Shown one piece after another: positions 18,088 through 27,398 of a stretch of DNA of 64,000 nucleotides. The translations under genes were made by a program, and so were the position numbers. Within the stretch, counting starts at the first letter, position 1, and every line of letters starts with the position of its first letter. The DNA is from Candidatus Electrothrix scaldis. Lineage in GTDB: Bacteria > Desulfobacterota > Desulfobulbia > Desulfobulbales > Desulfobulbaceae. Below the pieces are notes generated by a model. It worked only from the letters and a program-made list of their open reading frames with translations, was not told where the DNA came from and ran no database searches. The DNA lies in NCBI GenBank assembly GCA_033584155.1, contig CP138355.1:4101826-4165825 (forward strand). Reading direction: 5' to 3'.

Positions 18088-18783
18088 ATGAACCTTGCCG
18101 GATTTGAAAAGATAGCGCCCCACCTGAGCAGTCCGCTGGTGCTGGTGGGCTTTGTGTTGCTGCTGGCCTACGGGATTCACGGGCAGCTGATAAAATCCGG
18201 GCTGTTGCGTCAGGTAACGCAGAAGGACAGTGGTCTTATCATCCGGCTCTTTCTTCGTTATGGCTTCTGGCTGGCCCTGACGCTGCTAGTAGCGGGCTTC
18301 GGTTTGGCAGGGTGGAGTAAATATGTGAACAAGGTGAATCGCGTTGATGCATCCAAGCAGTCAATCAAAATAGTTAAAGCGCCTAACGAACAGCCAAAAA
18401 TCAAGCACGAGCAGAACAATTTTCAGACTGTCCGACGAAAGGAGATAGAGCTTGACCCGGACAATCCAGCGCGTTGGAATAAATTAGGACTTCTCCTTCT
18501 CTACACAGGTGAACTCGACCAGGCCGAAGAGGCTTTCCAAAAGCTCTTAGCCTTGGGTGAGGCGCATCAGGATAAAGAGTCACAAGCTATTGCTTACGGT
18601 AATTTGGGTCTTGTTTATAGGTCATGGGACAATATTGAGCAGGCAGAAGCATATTGGAAGAAAAGCCTGCTCCTGTATCAAGAAATGGGGATGCCAGATA
18701 CCAAGGATATTCAGCAGCGGCTAGATGAACTATCCCAATATCGCGCCAGCCTACAAGCATCCCCAGCTGACGATACCCGATAG
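18088..18783 (+). CDS. Membrane-anchored TPR protein
   Basis: The protein has 231 residues. Two hydrophobic helices (about 15-32 and 57-76) anchor it. After a charged linker come tetratricopeptide repeats (PARWNKLGLLLLYTGELDQAEEAFQKLL, then AYGNLGLVYRSWDNIEQAEAYWKKSL). TPRs are protein-binding scaffolds, so a specific partner cannot be named. It is followed 190 bases later by the permease gene. Confidence 0.7.
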   Translation: MNLAGFEKIAPHLSSPLVLVGFVLLLAYGIHGQLIKSGLLRQVTQKDSGLIIRLFLRYGFWLALTLLVAGFGLAGWSKYVNKVNRVDASKQSIKIVKAPNEQPKIKHEQNNFQTVRRKEIELDPDNPARWNKLGLLLLYTGELDQAEEAFQKLLALGEAHQDKESQAIAYGNLGLVYRSWDNIEQAEAYWKKSLLLYQEMGMPDTKDIQQRLDELSQYRASLQASPADDTR

Positions 18784-18974
18784 TGCTTTTCTCCCTACTC
18801 TCTTTTCCAACTTCACCCGGACGCAACATCTCCACAAAAACTCTGGAAAAAGGAAATGGTGCATTCCCAAAGGACAGCTATCTTCCCTAATTGTGCTCTC
18901 ACTCCGCTTATGCTACACTCTGTATCATATGCTCTGGCAGATCGCTAGAACTTCAAATGAAAAAAGGAGGAATC

Positions 18975-20294
18975 ATGACAGCTCAGAATGTAAAGGAGCC
19001 TCTTCAGGCCTGGATCACCACCTTTGCCGGGATGGCGATTAATCTCTGTCTCGGCATTCTCTATGCGTGGAGCATGTGGTCGGCAGCTCTGACCGATGCT
19101 GACAAGGCAGGCCAGCCCATGAGCGGCCTGAACCAGGGCTGGACCTATCTGACTAATGCCCAGGCAGCCACACCCTTTTCCATATGCATGGTCATGTTCG
19201 CCCTACTGATGATCCCTGGCGGGAGGATTCAGGATCGAATCAGCCCTAAGTTTGGGGCAACCCTGGGCGGCCTCTTTCTCGCCTCCGGCTGCATCATTGC
19301 TGGCCTGATGCAGAGCTATCTCGGCCTGATCATCGGCTTTGGCATCTGCGGTGGTATCGGCATGGGCATCGGCTATGCCGCCCCCACCCCCGCAGCCCTG
19401 AAATGGTTCGGCCCGCATCGGCGGGGCTTGATCGCCGGGCTGGTAGTGGGAGGCTACGGCGGTGCCGCTTTGTACATCAGCCCTCTTGCTAAATATCTGA
19501 TCGCCAACTACGGCATTTCCAAGAGTTTCATCTTTCTCGGTATCTTTTTCGCCACTGTGGTGACCATTGCCGGACAATTCCTCAAGACCCCGAATGAAAT
19601 CTACCCGGACGGTTCCTATACCCCTCCCGCCCCAAAATGCGCCAAGACAACCAAAGTCGCAGCCGCAGCCACTCAGCATGACTGGTCAGCCAAGGAGATG
19701 CTCCATTCATGGCAGTTCTATGCCTTGGTCTTCATGTTCATCCTCACCACCCAGTCAGGCATGCTGATGATCGCCAATGCTGCCGGGATATTGAAGACCG
19801 CAGGTGCCAAGCTCCCCTTCTTTGCCGACAATATCTGGCTGATCGTCGCTTACGGTGGGCTGGTCAACGCCCTGGGCCGGGTCGGCACCGGTATTTATTC
19901 GGACAATATAGGCAGGGCCAACACCTATACCATGAATTGCCTGGTCTCAGCCGTCTGCCTGCTCTTTGTCCCTTATGCAATCAACACCCAGAACATCCTG
20001 CTACTCTTCCTTGTTGTGGGCAATGCCTACTGGCAATACGGCGGTGGACTTTCCCTGATGCCGCTCTTCACCGGCGACTTCTACGGAGCAAAAAATCTGG
20101 GCATCAACTACGGACTGGTTTTCCTGGGCTGGGGCTTAGGCTTTTTCATGGCCAAACTGGGTGGGATCATCAAAGACCTGACCGGCAGCCTGGATTATGC
20201 TTTTTACATCTCGGCTGCTCTGCTGGTGGTCGGAGCGATTCTGGCCCAATTGGTTAAAAGACCAACCTGGGCTGAAGAAAAGGCGACTGTGTAA
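18975..20294 (+). CDS. Major facilitator superfamily transporter, OFA (oxalate/formate antiporter-like) family
   Basis: This inner-membrane carrier has about twelve predicted helices. The start is the ATG at 18975, seven bases after a perfect AAGGAGG; the frame is open upstream to 18891 without support. The family look is clear in ITTFAGMAINLCLGILYAWSM at the N-terminus, in YAAPTPAALKWFGPHRRG with LVVGGYGGAA, and in the C-terminal GLVNALGRVGTGIYSDNIGR. OFA members exchange small organic anions such as oxalate/formate. The substrate here is not determinable. Confidence 0.85.
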   Translation: MTAQNVKEPLQAWITTFAGMAINLCLGILYAWSMWSAALTDADKAGQPMSGLNQGWTYLTNAQAATPFSICMVMFALLMIPGGRIQDRISPKFGATLGGLFLASGCIIAGLMQSYLGLIIGFGICGGIGMGIGYAAPTPAALKWFGPHRRGLIAGLVVGGYGGAALYISPLAKYLIANYGISKSFIFLGIFFATVVTIAGQFLKTPNEIYPDGSYTPPAPKCAKTTKVAAAATQHDWSAKEMLHSWQFYALVFMFILTTQSGMLMIANAAGILKTAGAKLPFFADNIWLIVAYGGLVNALGRVGTGIYSDNIGRANTYTMNCLVSAVCLLFVPYAINTQNILLLFLVVGNAYWQYGGGLSLMPLFTGDFYGAKNLGINYGLVFLGWGLGFFMAKLGGIIKDLTGSLDYAFYISAALLVVGAILAQLVKRPTWAEEKATV

Positions 20295-20298
20295 AGGT

Positions 20299-20384
20299 AA
20301 AAAAGGGGACAGATTTATTTTTTTCGCGACCAGATCTATTTGCCTGTCAAGAGTTAATTCGAAAAATAAATCTGTCCCCTTTTT
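20299..20384. repeat. Hairpin repeat, copy A (GGGGACAGATTTATTTTTT arms)
   Basis: The left arm AAAAGGGGACAGATTTATTT and the right arm AAATAAATCTGTCCCCTTTT are complementary and enclose a roughly 40-base loop unlike that of copies B and C. It lies directly after the OFA permease stop and marks the left edge of the accessory island. Confidence 0.85.
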
Positions 20385-20515
20385 GGTCGTTCTTTCTTGG
20401 GAGATTCTGGCATTGGGGGCAAGAGAGAGAAAAGGGGGTAAATTTATTGTTTCTATTAGCCTCTCCGGGGCTCCATGATCCGTCAAAGGAAAAAATGTTT
20501 GCTCCCTCTTTCTGT

Positions 20516-20839
20516 CTATTTTTGTGTTCTCATTCTTTGCGCCTTCCAGTTTGTGAAAGAAATTTTTTCTTTGAATATCTTCCCATTTTGATCTTTTTGC
20601 TGAATAATCACCCCGCCACCTTCTATAAAAGGGATGTCATATGTATAGTCAACTATCGTAATATTGTCCCATGTGCCAGCAGGAGATAATATTTGAACTT
20701 CTTTCCCTTTAAAGTGCTTTTGCGATTTAATAATAAAAAAAGAATGAACGGCATTTGTGATATCATTTTTTATAATGGCAAGGATAATAGTAAAGAAAAA
20801 TACCATGATATGCCAACTTTCAAGCTCGAAATGCTGCAT
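20516..20839 (-). CDS. Hypothetical single-span membrane protein
   Basis: The protein has 107 residues, and its ATG has AAAGGAGAGA upstream. One hydrophobic helix (WHIMVFFFTIILAIIKN) near the N-terminus is followed by a soluble beta-rich segment (GKEVQILSPAGTWDNITIVDY), which recalls the beta domain of small mechanosensitive-channel proteins. That resemblance is weak. It lies 25 bases downstream of the Rpn-type gene on the same strand and may be cotranscribed with it. Confidence 0.5.
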   Translation of the reverse strand: MQHFELESWHIMVFFFTIILAIIKNDITNAVHSFFIIKSQKHFKGKEVQILSPAGTWDNITIVDYTYDIPFIEGGGVIIQQKDQNGKIFKEKISFTNWKAQRMRTQK

Positions 20840-20863
20840 ATTCTCTCCTTTTTTCTTTTCGTT

Positions 20864-21748
20864 CTATTCAATGTTATGTTTTTCTTTAATTTTTAATATC
20901 TCATCCTCAGCAAGACCTGTAATCTTTACAATAAAATCAACCTCGGCACCTTCTTTTAAGGCATTCAACGCTATGTCATACTTCTCTTTTTCAATTCCCT
21001 TTTCAATTCCCTTTTCAATTCCTTTTTCAATACCTCTTTCTAATCCACGCCTTTCAGCCGATATAATCGCCGCTTTTTCATCCCGGAGCCATTTGAGTCG
21101 GGCTTCAAATTTTTCCCGTTCCTTTTCACTGAGATTCATATTTTCCAAAACATCTAATGCTTTAGAAATTGTTGGGATTTCTTTTAACTTAGGGGGGAGG
21201 TTAGCTTGAGTGTACTCCCCGGCTTTCTTCAGGAAATTAACCCACCTGTCCATTACATTGGAAATATTCTCATCGTACTTTTCGAGCTCAACAAAATGTA
21301 TTTCTATTTGTCGTATGAGTTCGTTCCCTGATTTAACATTGAGGAGTTTATAGATATTATGATATTCGTCTTCTTCTAAGCAGTTAAAATTGAGGATATT
21401 GATCCCTATTGTCTTTTCGAGCCTATCGTAATTAACCCCTGAACTCAGCTGGCTTACATATAACCTTGACCAGTAATATAAGGCTCTTTGCGCATAATAA
21501 TCCTGGTCGAGCATTTGCATCTCGATGTTGAACCACTTCCCGCTGATATCTTGAGCTTTGATATCAAGTATACTTAACTTATCACCGAGAAACTCCTTTT
21601 CATTGTATGGATTTTTTATAACGATATCTCGTACTTGATCTTCTTCGCTGACGAAGGCATTGATAAAATCAATCAAGAGATCTTTATTTTCCTCTGCTCC
21701 AAAGAGTTTTTTGAAGACAAAATCTATTCTTGGGTTCAGTCTGCACAT
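20864..21748 (-). CDS. Rpn family recombination-promoting nuclease / PD-(D/E)XK putative transposase
   Basis: The 294-residue protein begins MCRLNPRIDFVFKKLFG, the hallmark start of this family. The PD-(D/E)XK core is visible as ILDIKA (Asp62) and FNIEMQM (Glu76, Gln78). E. coli RpnA-E are DNA endonucleases that promote RecA-independent recombination. Near the C-terminus a short tandem repeat encodes GIEKGIEKGIEKGIEKE (about 232-250), a known variable hinge in this family. A close paralogue lies at 55014 in the opposite orientation, so the pair frames the eCIS island. Confidence 0.85.
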   Translation of the reverse strand: MCRLNPRIDFVFKKLFGAEENKDLLIDFINAFVSEEDQVRDIVIKNPYNEKEFLGDKLSILDIKAQDISGKWFNIEMQMLDQDYYAQRALYYWSRLYVSQLSSGVNYDRLEKTIGINILNFNCLEEDEYHNIYKLLNVKSGNELIRQIEIHFVELEKYDENISNVMDRWVNFLKKAGEYTQANLPPKLKEIPTISKALDVLENMNLSEKEREKFEARLKWLRDEKAAIISAERRGLERGIEKGIEKGIEKGIEKEKYDIALNALKEGAEVDFIVKITGLAEDEILKIKEKHNIE

Positions 21749-21909
21749 TTTTTCATCTCCTACAGATGATTAAAGCATATACATATATTTACATAGTATA
21801 TTGTCTCTTAGGGCGCGCTGTATTGTAACAATTGGGCTAAAAGACGTTTTTAATGGCTTTTAGGTTTTGTTATGGGCTTAATATTTCCTCTTCCGTTTAC
21901 GTTAAAAAG

Positions 21910-22878
21910 TTAGACAAGAGGAATATGTTGATTATTACCTCGATCATCCGCAGGTTTTGTCCACTGCCCCGTCTTGTCAGCGATAGCTGAATTAACTTGT
22001 TGATTAACTTTTCCTTTTTTTGTAGCGGCAGCTTGTTGATCTAGAAGATTCTGAGGCGCATTTAGAGCAACATCGGAAAGAAATTTCCCTGTACTATCCT
22101 TAACGCGTACTATTGGACCGCTTCCAGCATTTTCTGTGTTTGGCCTTAAAGGATCATTGGTATGTACCCATATTTCGTGAACCCCACCTTCTACAGCATT
22201 AGGAATAACCCACTTTCTACCTGCTCTAATTTCATTAGCTCCACCACCCCTCGCAGGAGGGAAAGCCTGTGCGTGCTGAGGTGGTAGAAGAGCACTTAAT
22301 TGAGCAGTACTGATGGTACCGCCAGCTACCAAAGGTTGAAATCTTGCTTGAAATTGTGCTTGCGTCAATCCTGCGGCTGCAATAGGAGCTCCTGCTGGTA
22401 TAATACGGTCAAGTATATTGGCCTCAGCTACGGATCTTCTCCTGCTTATTCTCGTCAAATTATGATGTGTATATTCCTGTGTGGAAATTCTCCTTATCAA
22501 AGCATTCCAATCTGAGAAAATTGGGTTGGAAAGATCGATATTCTGAAGTTCTGCAAGGTTGACATGATTAACTATTGCTGGGTGATGAGTTTGTAAATAT
22601 GAAAGGACATCCCGATATGAAAATTCTTTTTGAGGCCCTGGAGCATTTTCAATTCTGACCATCATTTGGCAAATATTGTTATCTCCTTTTTGTTGAAGAC
22701 GTTGACGCTGGCGTACAAAGTTTTCACCTGCTAACACCTGTATTTTTCTTTGCGCTACAGTTTCAGGCCGATTATCCACAAACCCAAACCCTTGCTTCAC
22801 ATGACTCTTCTTTTGAGCAACAGAATTAGCAACCGCCCTACTTTTATTCTCTTTTGGTTTCTCAACTTGTTCATACAT
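21910..22878 (-). CDS. Putative eCIS cargo with DNRPET leader and unassigned C-terminal domain
   Basis: The protein has 322 residues. The N-terminus (VAQKK at about 20-24, then GFGFVDNRPETVAQRK at about 31-46) is the same leader seen in the two DUF4157 cargo proteins at 49852 and 59830, here without a DUF4157 domain. The rest is soluble. The C-terminal third (GRKWVIPNAVEGGVHEIWVH, VRVKDSTGKFLSDVA) looks like a compact effector or toxin domain that I cannot assign. Its place inside the island and the leader suggest it is loaded into the injection system. No immunity gene is recognisable next to it. Confidence 0.55.
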   Translation of the reverse strand: MYEQVEKPKENKSRAVANSVAQKKSHVKQGFGFVDNRPETVAQRKIQVLAGENFVRQRQRLQQKGDNNICQMMVRIENAPGPQKEFSYRDVLSYLQTHHPAIVNHVNLAELQNIDLSNPIFSDWNALIRRISTQEYTHHNLTRISRRRSVAEANILDRIIPAGAPIAAAGLTQAQFQARFQPLVAGGTISTAQLSALLPPQHAQAFPPARGGGANEIRAGRKWVIPNAVEGGVHEIWVHTNDPLRPNTENAGSGPIVRVKDSTGKFLSDVALNAPQNLLDQQAAATKKGKVNQQVNSAIADKTGQWTKPADDRGNNQHIPLV

Positions 22879-22911
22879 ATCTCAATCCTTTTTTAGTTTT
22901 TATCAGCGGTT

Positions 22912-23031
22912 GTTATAGGCTTTTTTCAGTTGCCTATAACATTGTCCCGTAAAAGCCACAGTGGCTTTTATTTCTGGCTGTATCTTTACTCAAACTGGTC
23001 TTTAGCATGCCGATTTGGGCAGCTAAAGACC
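22912..23031. repeat. Three consecutive hairpins between cargo gene and recombinase fragment
   Basis: The inverted repeats are GTTATAGGC (22912-22920) with GCCTATAAC (22932-22940), TAAAAGCCAC with GTGGCTTTTA (22950-22970), and GGTCTTTAGC (22997-23006) with GCTAAAGACC (23022-23031). The third abuts the recombinase stop and may be a recombination or termination structure. None fits the integron attC core consensus. Confidence 0.55.
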
Positions 23032-23038
23032 ACTCTCC

Positions 23039-23395
23039 TCAAATATCCATCTCATCCAGCGGTGATTTCAAATTCTCAAACCCCTTCGATGTCACATGGG
23101 TGTAAATCTCCGTCGTCTTAGAGCTACTGTGACCAAGTAACGCTTGAATATAGCGCAAATCTGTCCCCCGTTCCAGCAAATGGGTAGCAAAGCTATGCCG
23201 CAGGCTGTGCAAGGTCACCTTTTTCCTGATCCCGGACTGAGCCAAGGCCCGCTGAAAGATCTTGCGCAGACTGGTGGTGCTGTATCTGCCCCCATAAGCC
23301 CCTTCAAACAGATACTCTTTGGGTTGATACTGCCTGTAATACTCCCTCAATAACTCCAAAGCCTTGTGCGAAAGCAGGGTGATTCGATCCTTCAT
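23039..23395 (-). pseudogene. Tyrosine recombinase/integrase, C-terminal fragment
   Basis: About 118 residues of the catalytic domain remain. HSLRHSFATHLLERG carries the second Arg box, LGHSSSKTTEIYTHV carries the conserved His/Trp position and the catalytic Tyr, and the family tail KSPLDEM is present. In-frame homology begins just before the Met, at about 23415 (IIIRGGKGMKDR). Upstream of that the frame enters AT repeats, so the first Arg box and the whole N-terminal DNA-binding domain are gone. It is probably a relic of an integrase that mobilised this region. Confidence 0.75.
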
Positions 23396-23540
23396 CCCCT
23401 TGCCGCCGCGAATTATGATGCAGTTCCGTAATAATAGGCGTAATAATAGGGGACACGCTAAATGCTGCTCTCGTTCAACCTCGCCGCCAATAACGTTCTT
23501 CTCCTTACATTGTTGCCCTTTCTTTGAGGAGATAGTCAGG

Positions 23541-23939
23541 TTATCCTGGCGTCAGGATCTTGATATCCGGTGTTAACCCGGACTCTCGCGCCTGCTTACA
23601 AAAATTACGGTCAAAGGTATGCAGAACTGTTCCTGTGCAGGCGGCCAAATGCATCGCATCGGCAAAATCCGCTCCTGTAGCATACCACTGGAGCGCTTTT
23701 TCAAATCGGTCTGCATCCTCCAGCACGACATTTTCAACGTCAAGCAGGAGCCTGAAAAAGTCGAGCAGTTCTGCCCGTTTTTTCCTATAGCGTGAGCGCA
23801 GTACCCATTCCGTCTCCAGCAGAACCGTGAGCGGCAGAAAGATTGTATTGTCAGCCATTAAGGATTCCGCAAGATCAGCCTGAGCCTGATCATCTTCAGC
23901 AAGGAAACGAACCAGGATACAGGTGTCAAAGGCAATCAT
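23541..23939 (-). CDS. vapC: PIN-domain toxin, VapC family
   Basis: The 132-residue PIN ribonuclease has the acidic set Asp5, Glu42/Glu44, Asp91/Asp94 and Asp110 (MIAFDTCILVRFL, ETEWVLRS, GADFADAMHL, TFDRNF). VapC toxins cut tRNA or rRNA and are held in check by a cognate antitoxin. The start overlaps the stop of the AbrB-type antitoxin gene by four bases, the normal vapBC arrangement. Confidence 0.88.
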   Translation of the reverse strand: MIAFDTCILVRFLAEDDQAQADLAESLMADNTIFLPLTVLLETEWVLRSRYRKKRAELLDFFRLLLDVENVVLEDADRFEKALQWYATGADFADAMHLAACTGTVLHTFDRNFCKQARESGLTPDIKILTPG

Positions 23940-24193
23940 TTGTTCTCCCGGTAATTGACAGGAGCACAGAGCTGTTCATCGGGTAAAGGGGTACCCCGGT
24001 GTTTGAGAATACCGCGTAAGTCCTCTAACCGACGTTTTCTTTTTTTTCTGCTCTTCGGCTGCACCAGAAGGCCGGATGCAATGATTTGTATGTTGAGCTC
24101 CATTCCATCCTGCCAGTGCAAACTGTTGCGGATGGCCGCCGGAATGACAAGCCCCCCTGATTTTGACAGCTGTACTGTTGTTGTCTTTTCCAT
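23936..24193 (-). CDS. vapB: AbrB/MazE-type antitoxin of the VapC module
   Basis: The protein has 85 residues from the ATG at 24193 (AAAGGAAAG upstream; the frame is open farther but unsupported). The swapped-hairpin DNA-binding domain is at the N-terminus (TTTVQLSKSGGLVIPAAIRNSLHW.DGMELNI), followed by a basic linker (KSRKKRKRR) and a C-terminal toxin-binding tail. It should repress its own operon with VapC. Confidence 0.82.
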   Translation of the reverse strand: MEKTTTVQLSKSGGLVIPAAIRNSLHWQDGMELNIQIIASGLLVQPKSRKKRKRRLEDLRGILKHRGTPLPDEQLCAPVNYRENK

Positions 24194-25132
24194 TGTCGAC
24201 TTTCCTTTTCTCTCTGTTATGTTGAGGGCTGACTCCTTGGAGTTGCTCGACCAACTTGCCTCTTTTGTTGTCCCGCCCCAAGGGGAGGGGACTTTCAATC
24301 CAGTCGCAGGCCTTTGGTTTGTTACTCATCTCGGTAAGTATAGGACAAACACGACGGAAGAGCAAAAAAGTTTAAAGGATATCTGGATAATCCCTACAAG
24401 GTTTTCCCCTCCTTCTGCATCTCCCGCGCGATCCCTTTTAAGAGATCCCGCCCTGTAATCACCCGGTCCGGGTGCTGCATAGCCCGGATGGCCCCGTATC
24501 GCACCACATTAAGGATAGCGCCACCAGCCAGGGTGTATTTTTCAGCCAGTTCCGGTAAGTCCACATCCTCAGCCAGGCGGCATTTCTCGCCCAGCACGTT
24601 CTGCCACAGCCGCAGGCGCAGGTCGGGTTCCGGCAAAGGAAAGTAGATCACCGACTGAAAACGACGGGCAAAGGCCTCATCAATATTGGCCTTGAGGTTG
24701 GTGGCCAGGATCACCGTGCCGGGGAAATCCTCCACCCGCTGGAGGAGATAGGAGACCTCCTGATTGGCATGGCGATCATTGGAGCTGCTGGTCTGGGTCC
24801 GTTTGCCGAACAGGGCATCAGCCTCATCGAAAAAGAGGATCCATTTTTTATTCTCTGCCTGATCAAAGACATTGGCCAGGTTCTTTTCTGTTTCCCCGAT
24901 GTACTTGGACACCACCATAGAGAGATCAATCCGGTAAACGTCCGCACCCACAGACTGTCCCAACAAAGAGGCGGTCAAGGTCTTGCCGGTGCCGGGTGGA
25001 CCGTAAAACAGGCTGCGAAAACCCGGTTTCAGGGATTTGCTCAGTCCCCAATCCTCCATAATGGTTGCATGATGTTCCAACCAGACCCGGATGTTCTCCA
25101 CCTCGTCCAGAACTTCCGGGGCCAGGACCAGG

Positions 25133-26703
25133 GGGAGCATTCCCAAAAAGTAGGAATGTACTTTTTTTAACTGCTGATTTGTTTTTTGCAAGACATCAGG
25201 ATCAATTCATGGAATTAACACAGCCCTGAATCACTCTTTCAAATTCAGGACAGCAAATCATGAAAAAGGCAACGTGTTCCGTCGAAGGAAATCTTGGTGT
25301 ATTGGAAAATGAGATCTATGACAGTGAGCTTGAAATTAAATGGCTGATTAATGAGATATTTCATATCAACTGCCCTGCTTCCCTGCATAAAGCCGAACAA
25401 CAGATAGTTAAAGCAACAAACAGGCTTGCTGCTCGTATCTTGGCATTGAAAATACAGGAAAGTCTGAAGAGAGATAAGATACAGGACGAGGAAAGGAAAG
25501 TAGTACGCTCTATTCCTAAAAAAATGAAGAATCAGGGTGTACGGGAAGTTAACATATCGACTTCACTTGGTGTAACGATCACAGTAGTGGCGAGCTACTT
25601 CAGTCGGGCGGTCAAAAAAGATAAGAGACGCAAAAAAAGAAACGGCATTTATCCGGGCTTGTTTCTCCTGGGTATACATGATCGCCTGACTCCAAAACTT
25701 GCCTCTGAAGTCAGCTCAACAGCCGTCATTGTCGGCTCTTATGCTGAAGCCCGACAGGTTCTGGAGGGGAATGGAATATTCCTTGCTATCAAGAAGATAT
25801 GTAATACCTGCCGACGCTACGCTCAACGTGCGAAGCTGTCGGCCCGGACTGAAGGATACAACTTTTCCGAGACATTGTCCGGTTGCCGGGTTGTTGTTTC
25901 TGTGGACGGGGGACGTGTTCGGATACGAGAAAAGAAACGCGGTCCTAAAACCCAAAAGGGACGCTCGGGATATCACGGTGCATGGCGAGAACCTAAGCTT
26001 TTGATTATTCATACGGTTAACGATCAAGGAAAAGTTGACAGGACCTTTGCGCCGTTTATAGATGCGAGTATGAAAGGTCCAGATGCTGTTTTTTCGCTCC
26101 TACGTTTTTATCTTGAAAAGATCAATGTGAGCTCGGCAGCGAAAGTGTTGTTTGTCGCCGACGGTGCCCGATGGATATGGAATCGTGTCAGTAAGCTGTT
26201 CACGTCACTCGGCCTTGCCTCCAATCAGTGCCATGAACTTCTCGATTTTTATCATGCAGCTGAGCATCTAAACAAGGTGTCAGGATTGCAGAAAAAATTA
26301 AAACCGGCACAAAGGAAGCGATGGTTTGCGAAACATAGAGCCATGTTGAAAAACGGCAGAAGTCAGGAAGTAGTTGAGGCGATAAAAGAGCTTTATCGCA
26401 GGAGTCGAAATAAAAAGCTCAAAACAGAGCGGGATTATTTTGTCCGCAACATGCATCGCATGCTTTATTCCGATGTCGCGGAAAAAAGTTTACCGATAGG
26501 GAGCGGGTCCGTCGAGAGCGCGATACGCAGAGTGGTTAATCTGCGCCTTAAGGGCGCTTCGCTGTTCTGGTTGCAGGAAACAGCGGAGGCTATGTTGTAT
26601 TTACGAGCGCACTATAAAGCTGGCCGATGGAACATGTTGAGAGAGCATTTTTTTTCCCTAAAGGCCGCGAGTGTCATTTGACCTACTTTTTGGGAATGCT
26701 CCC
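25133..26703. mobile_element. Complete insertion sequence inside the first ATPase gene
   Basis: The element is 1571 bases with perfect 22-base terminal inverted repeats (25133-25154 and 26682-26703, each reading inward GGGAGCATTCCCAAAAAGTA..). It is flanked by an 8-base target duplication, GGACCAGG (25125-25132 and 26704-26711). It carries one transposase gene. Perfect ends and an intact transposase suggest a recent insertion. Confidence 0.92.
25260..26681 (+). CDS. IS transposase (DDE type, ISKra4-like)
   Basis: The 473-residue transposase of the IS is intact. Likely catalytic segments are VVVSVDGGRVRIR (first Asp), VLFVADGARWIWNRV (second Asp) with ELLDFYHAAEHL, and LPIGSGSVESAIRRVVNLRLK (Glu). 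The terminal region GASLFWLQETAEAMLYLRA recalls ISKra4-family enzymes; ISLre2 is the alternative. Its stop lies at the edge of the right terminal repeat. Confidence 0.85.
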   Translation: MKKATCSVEGNLGVLENEIYDSELEIKWLINEIFHINCPASLHKAEQQIVKATNRLAARILALKIQESLKRDKIQDEERKVVRSIPKKMKNQGVREVNISTSLGVTITVVASYFSRAVKKDKRRKKRNGIYPGLFLLGIHDRLTPKLASEVSSTAVIVGSYAEARQVLEGNGIFLAIKKICNTCRRYAQRAKLSARTEGYNFSETLSGCRVVVSVDGGRVRIREKKRGPKTQKGRSGYHGAWREPKLLIIHTVNDQGKVDRTFAPFIDASMKGPDAVFSLLRFYLEKINVSSAAKVLFVADGARWIWNRVSKLFTSLGLASNQCHELLDFYHAAEHLNKVSGLQKKLKPAQRKRWFAKHRAMLKNGRSQEVVEAIKELYRRSRNKKLKTERDYFVRNMHRMLYSDVAEKSLPIGSGSVESAIRRVVNLRLKGASLFWLQETAEAMLYLRAHYKAGRWNMLREHFFSLKAASVI

Positions 26704-27308
26704 GGACCAGGTCTGACCAGAAGAGTTGGGTCTCCACCCGCTTGGCCGGAAAATGAACACTGTAATCCGGTTTATGATCTCCCCCCACAGTGAAGCGCTT
26801 CAGATATTCACTGGAGATGACCAGAGCTCCGCTGAAAAAGGGCTCGTTACTGCTCTGCTGCTCCACCCGCAGGATATTCTGGCGGGCAAAGGGATGTTCC
26901 CGGTCAAAGATCGGCAGCAGCTCGAAACGGCGGACAAGGTCGTTGCCAGCCAGGATAAAGGCGGCGGTTTCTGCTGTGGGGAGAAAACCACCGTGGGCAT
27001 CCCCTTTCAGGCCACCAAATTCAGTGTAGACTCGGTCAAAATTTTTATTGTTGGTGAAAAAGATATCCAGGATTTGGGGGTGCAAGTGGGGAATCAACGC
27101 CAGGATCAGCACCGCCCGTTCAGTAAAGTTGAGATTATATTTCAGGATGGTCCGGGCATAGGGGGATTGATCATTGCTCAGGTCCGGCAGGGGGATGTCG
27201 GTTATAGCTTGGCAGGCGGGATTTTCTTCCTGCTTGAAGTAAAGACTGATGGCGGTGTTCAGCACCTGCTCAAACCAGGCGCATTCCCGCTCCAGACTGA
27301 CTGCGTTT

Positions 27309-27397
27309 AAAAAGGGGACAGATTTATTTTTTATTATCCGTGTCATTGAGTTATCTCATGTCAAAAAAATATAAAAACATAAATCTGTCCCCTTTTT
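27309..27397. repeat. Hairpin repeat, copy B, over the start of the first ATPase gene
   Basis: It has the same arms as copy A. Read on the minus strand, its loop (TTGACATGAGATAA..CAATGACACGG) is nearly identical to copy C. The ATPase start codon lies in the loop, and the arm encodes the residues KNKSVPF. Confidence 0.88.
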
Positions 27398-27398
27398 C

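Larger units (their letters stand above)
24394..27346 (-). pseudogene. AAA+ ATPase of the injection system (Afp15-like), interrupted by an IS
   Basis: The gene is split. The N-terminal part (27346 down to 26704) begins [12 protein letters not shown] and ends FWSDLV; the C-terminal part (25132 down to 24394) resumes at VLAPEVLDEVENIR and includes GPPGTGKT (Walker A), ILFFDEADALFGKR (Walker B) and the sensor region. Removing 25133-26703 and one 8-base target copy restores a single frame that aligns from end to end with the intact paralogue at 48478. Family members are eCIS-associated ATPases probably needed for assembly. The C-terminal fragment has its own Met and keeps the whole ATPase core, so residual function is conceivable. 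Its first residues come from the IS end. Confidence 0.85.

Noticed and set aside
20970-21050. CRISPR-like short tandem repeat
   Set aside because: The 12-base units have no spacers and encode the GIEK hinge of the Rpn protein.
22912-23031. Integron attC sites next to the recombinase fragment
   Set aside because: The arms do not contain the GTTRRRY/RYYYAAC core pair; they are simple hairpins.
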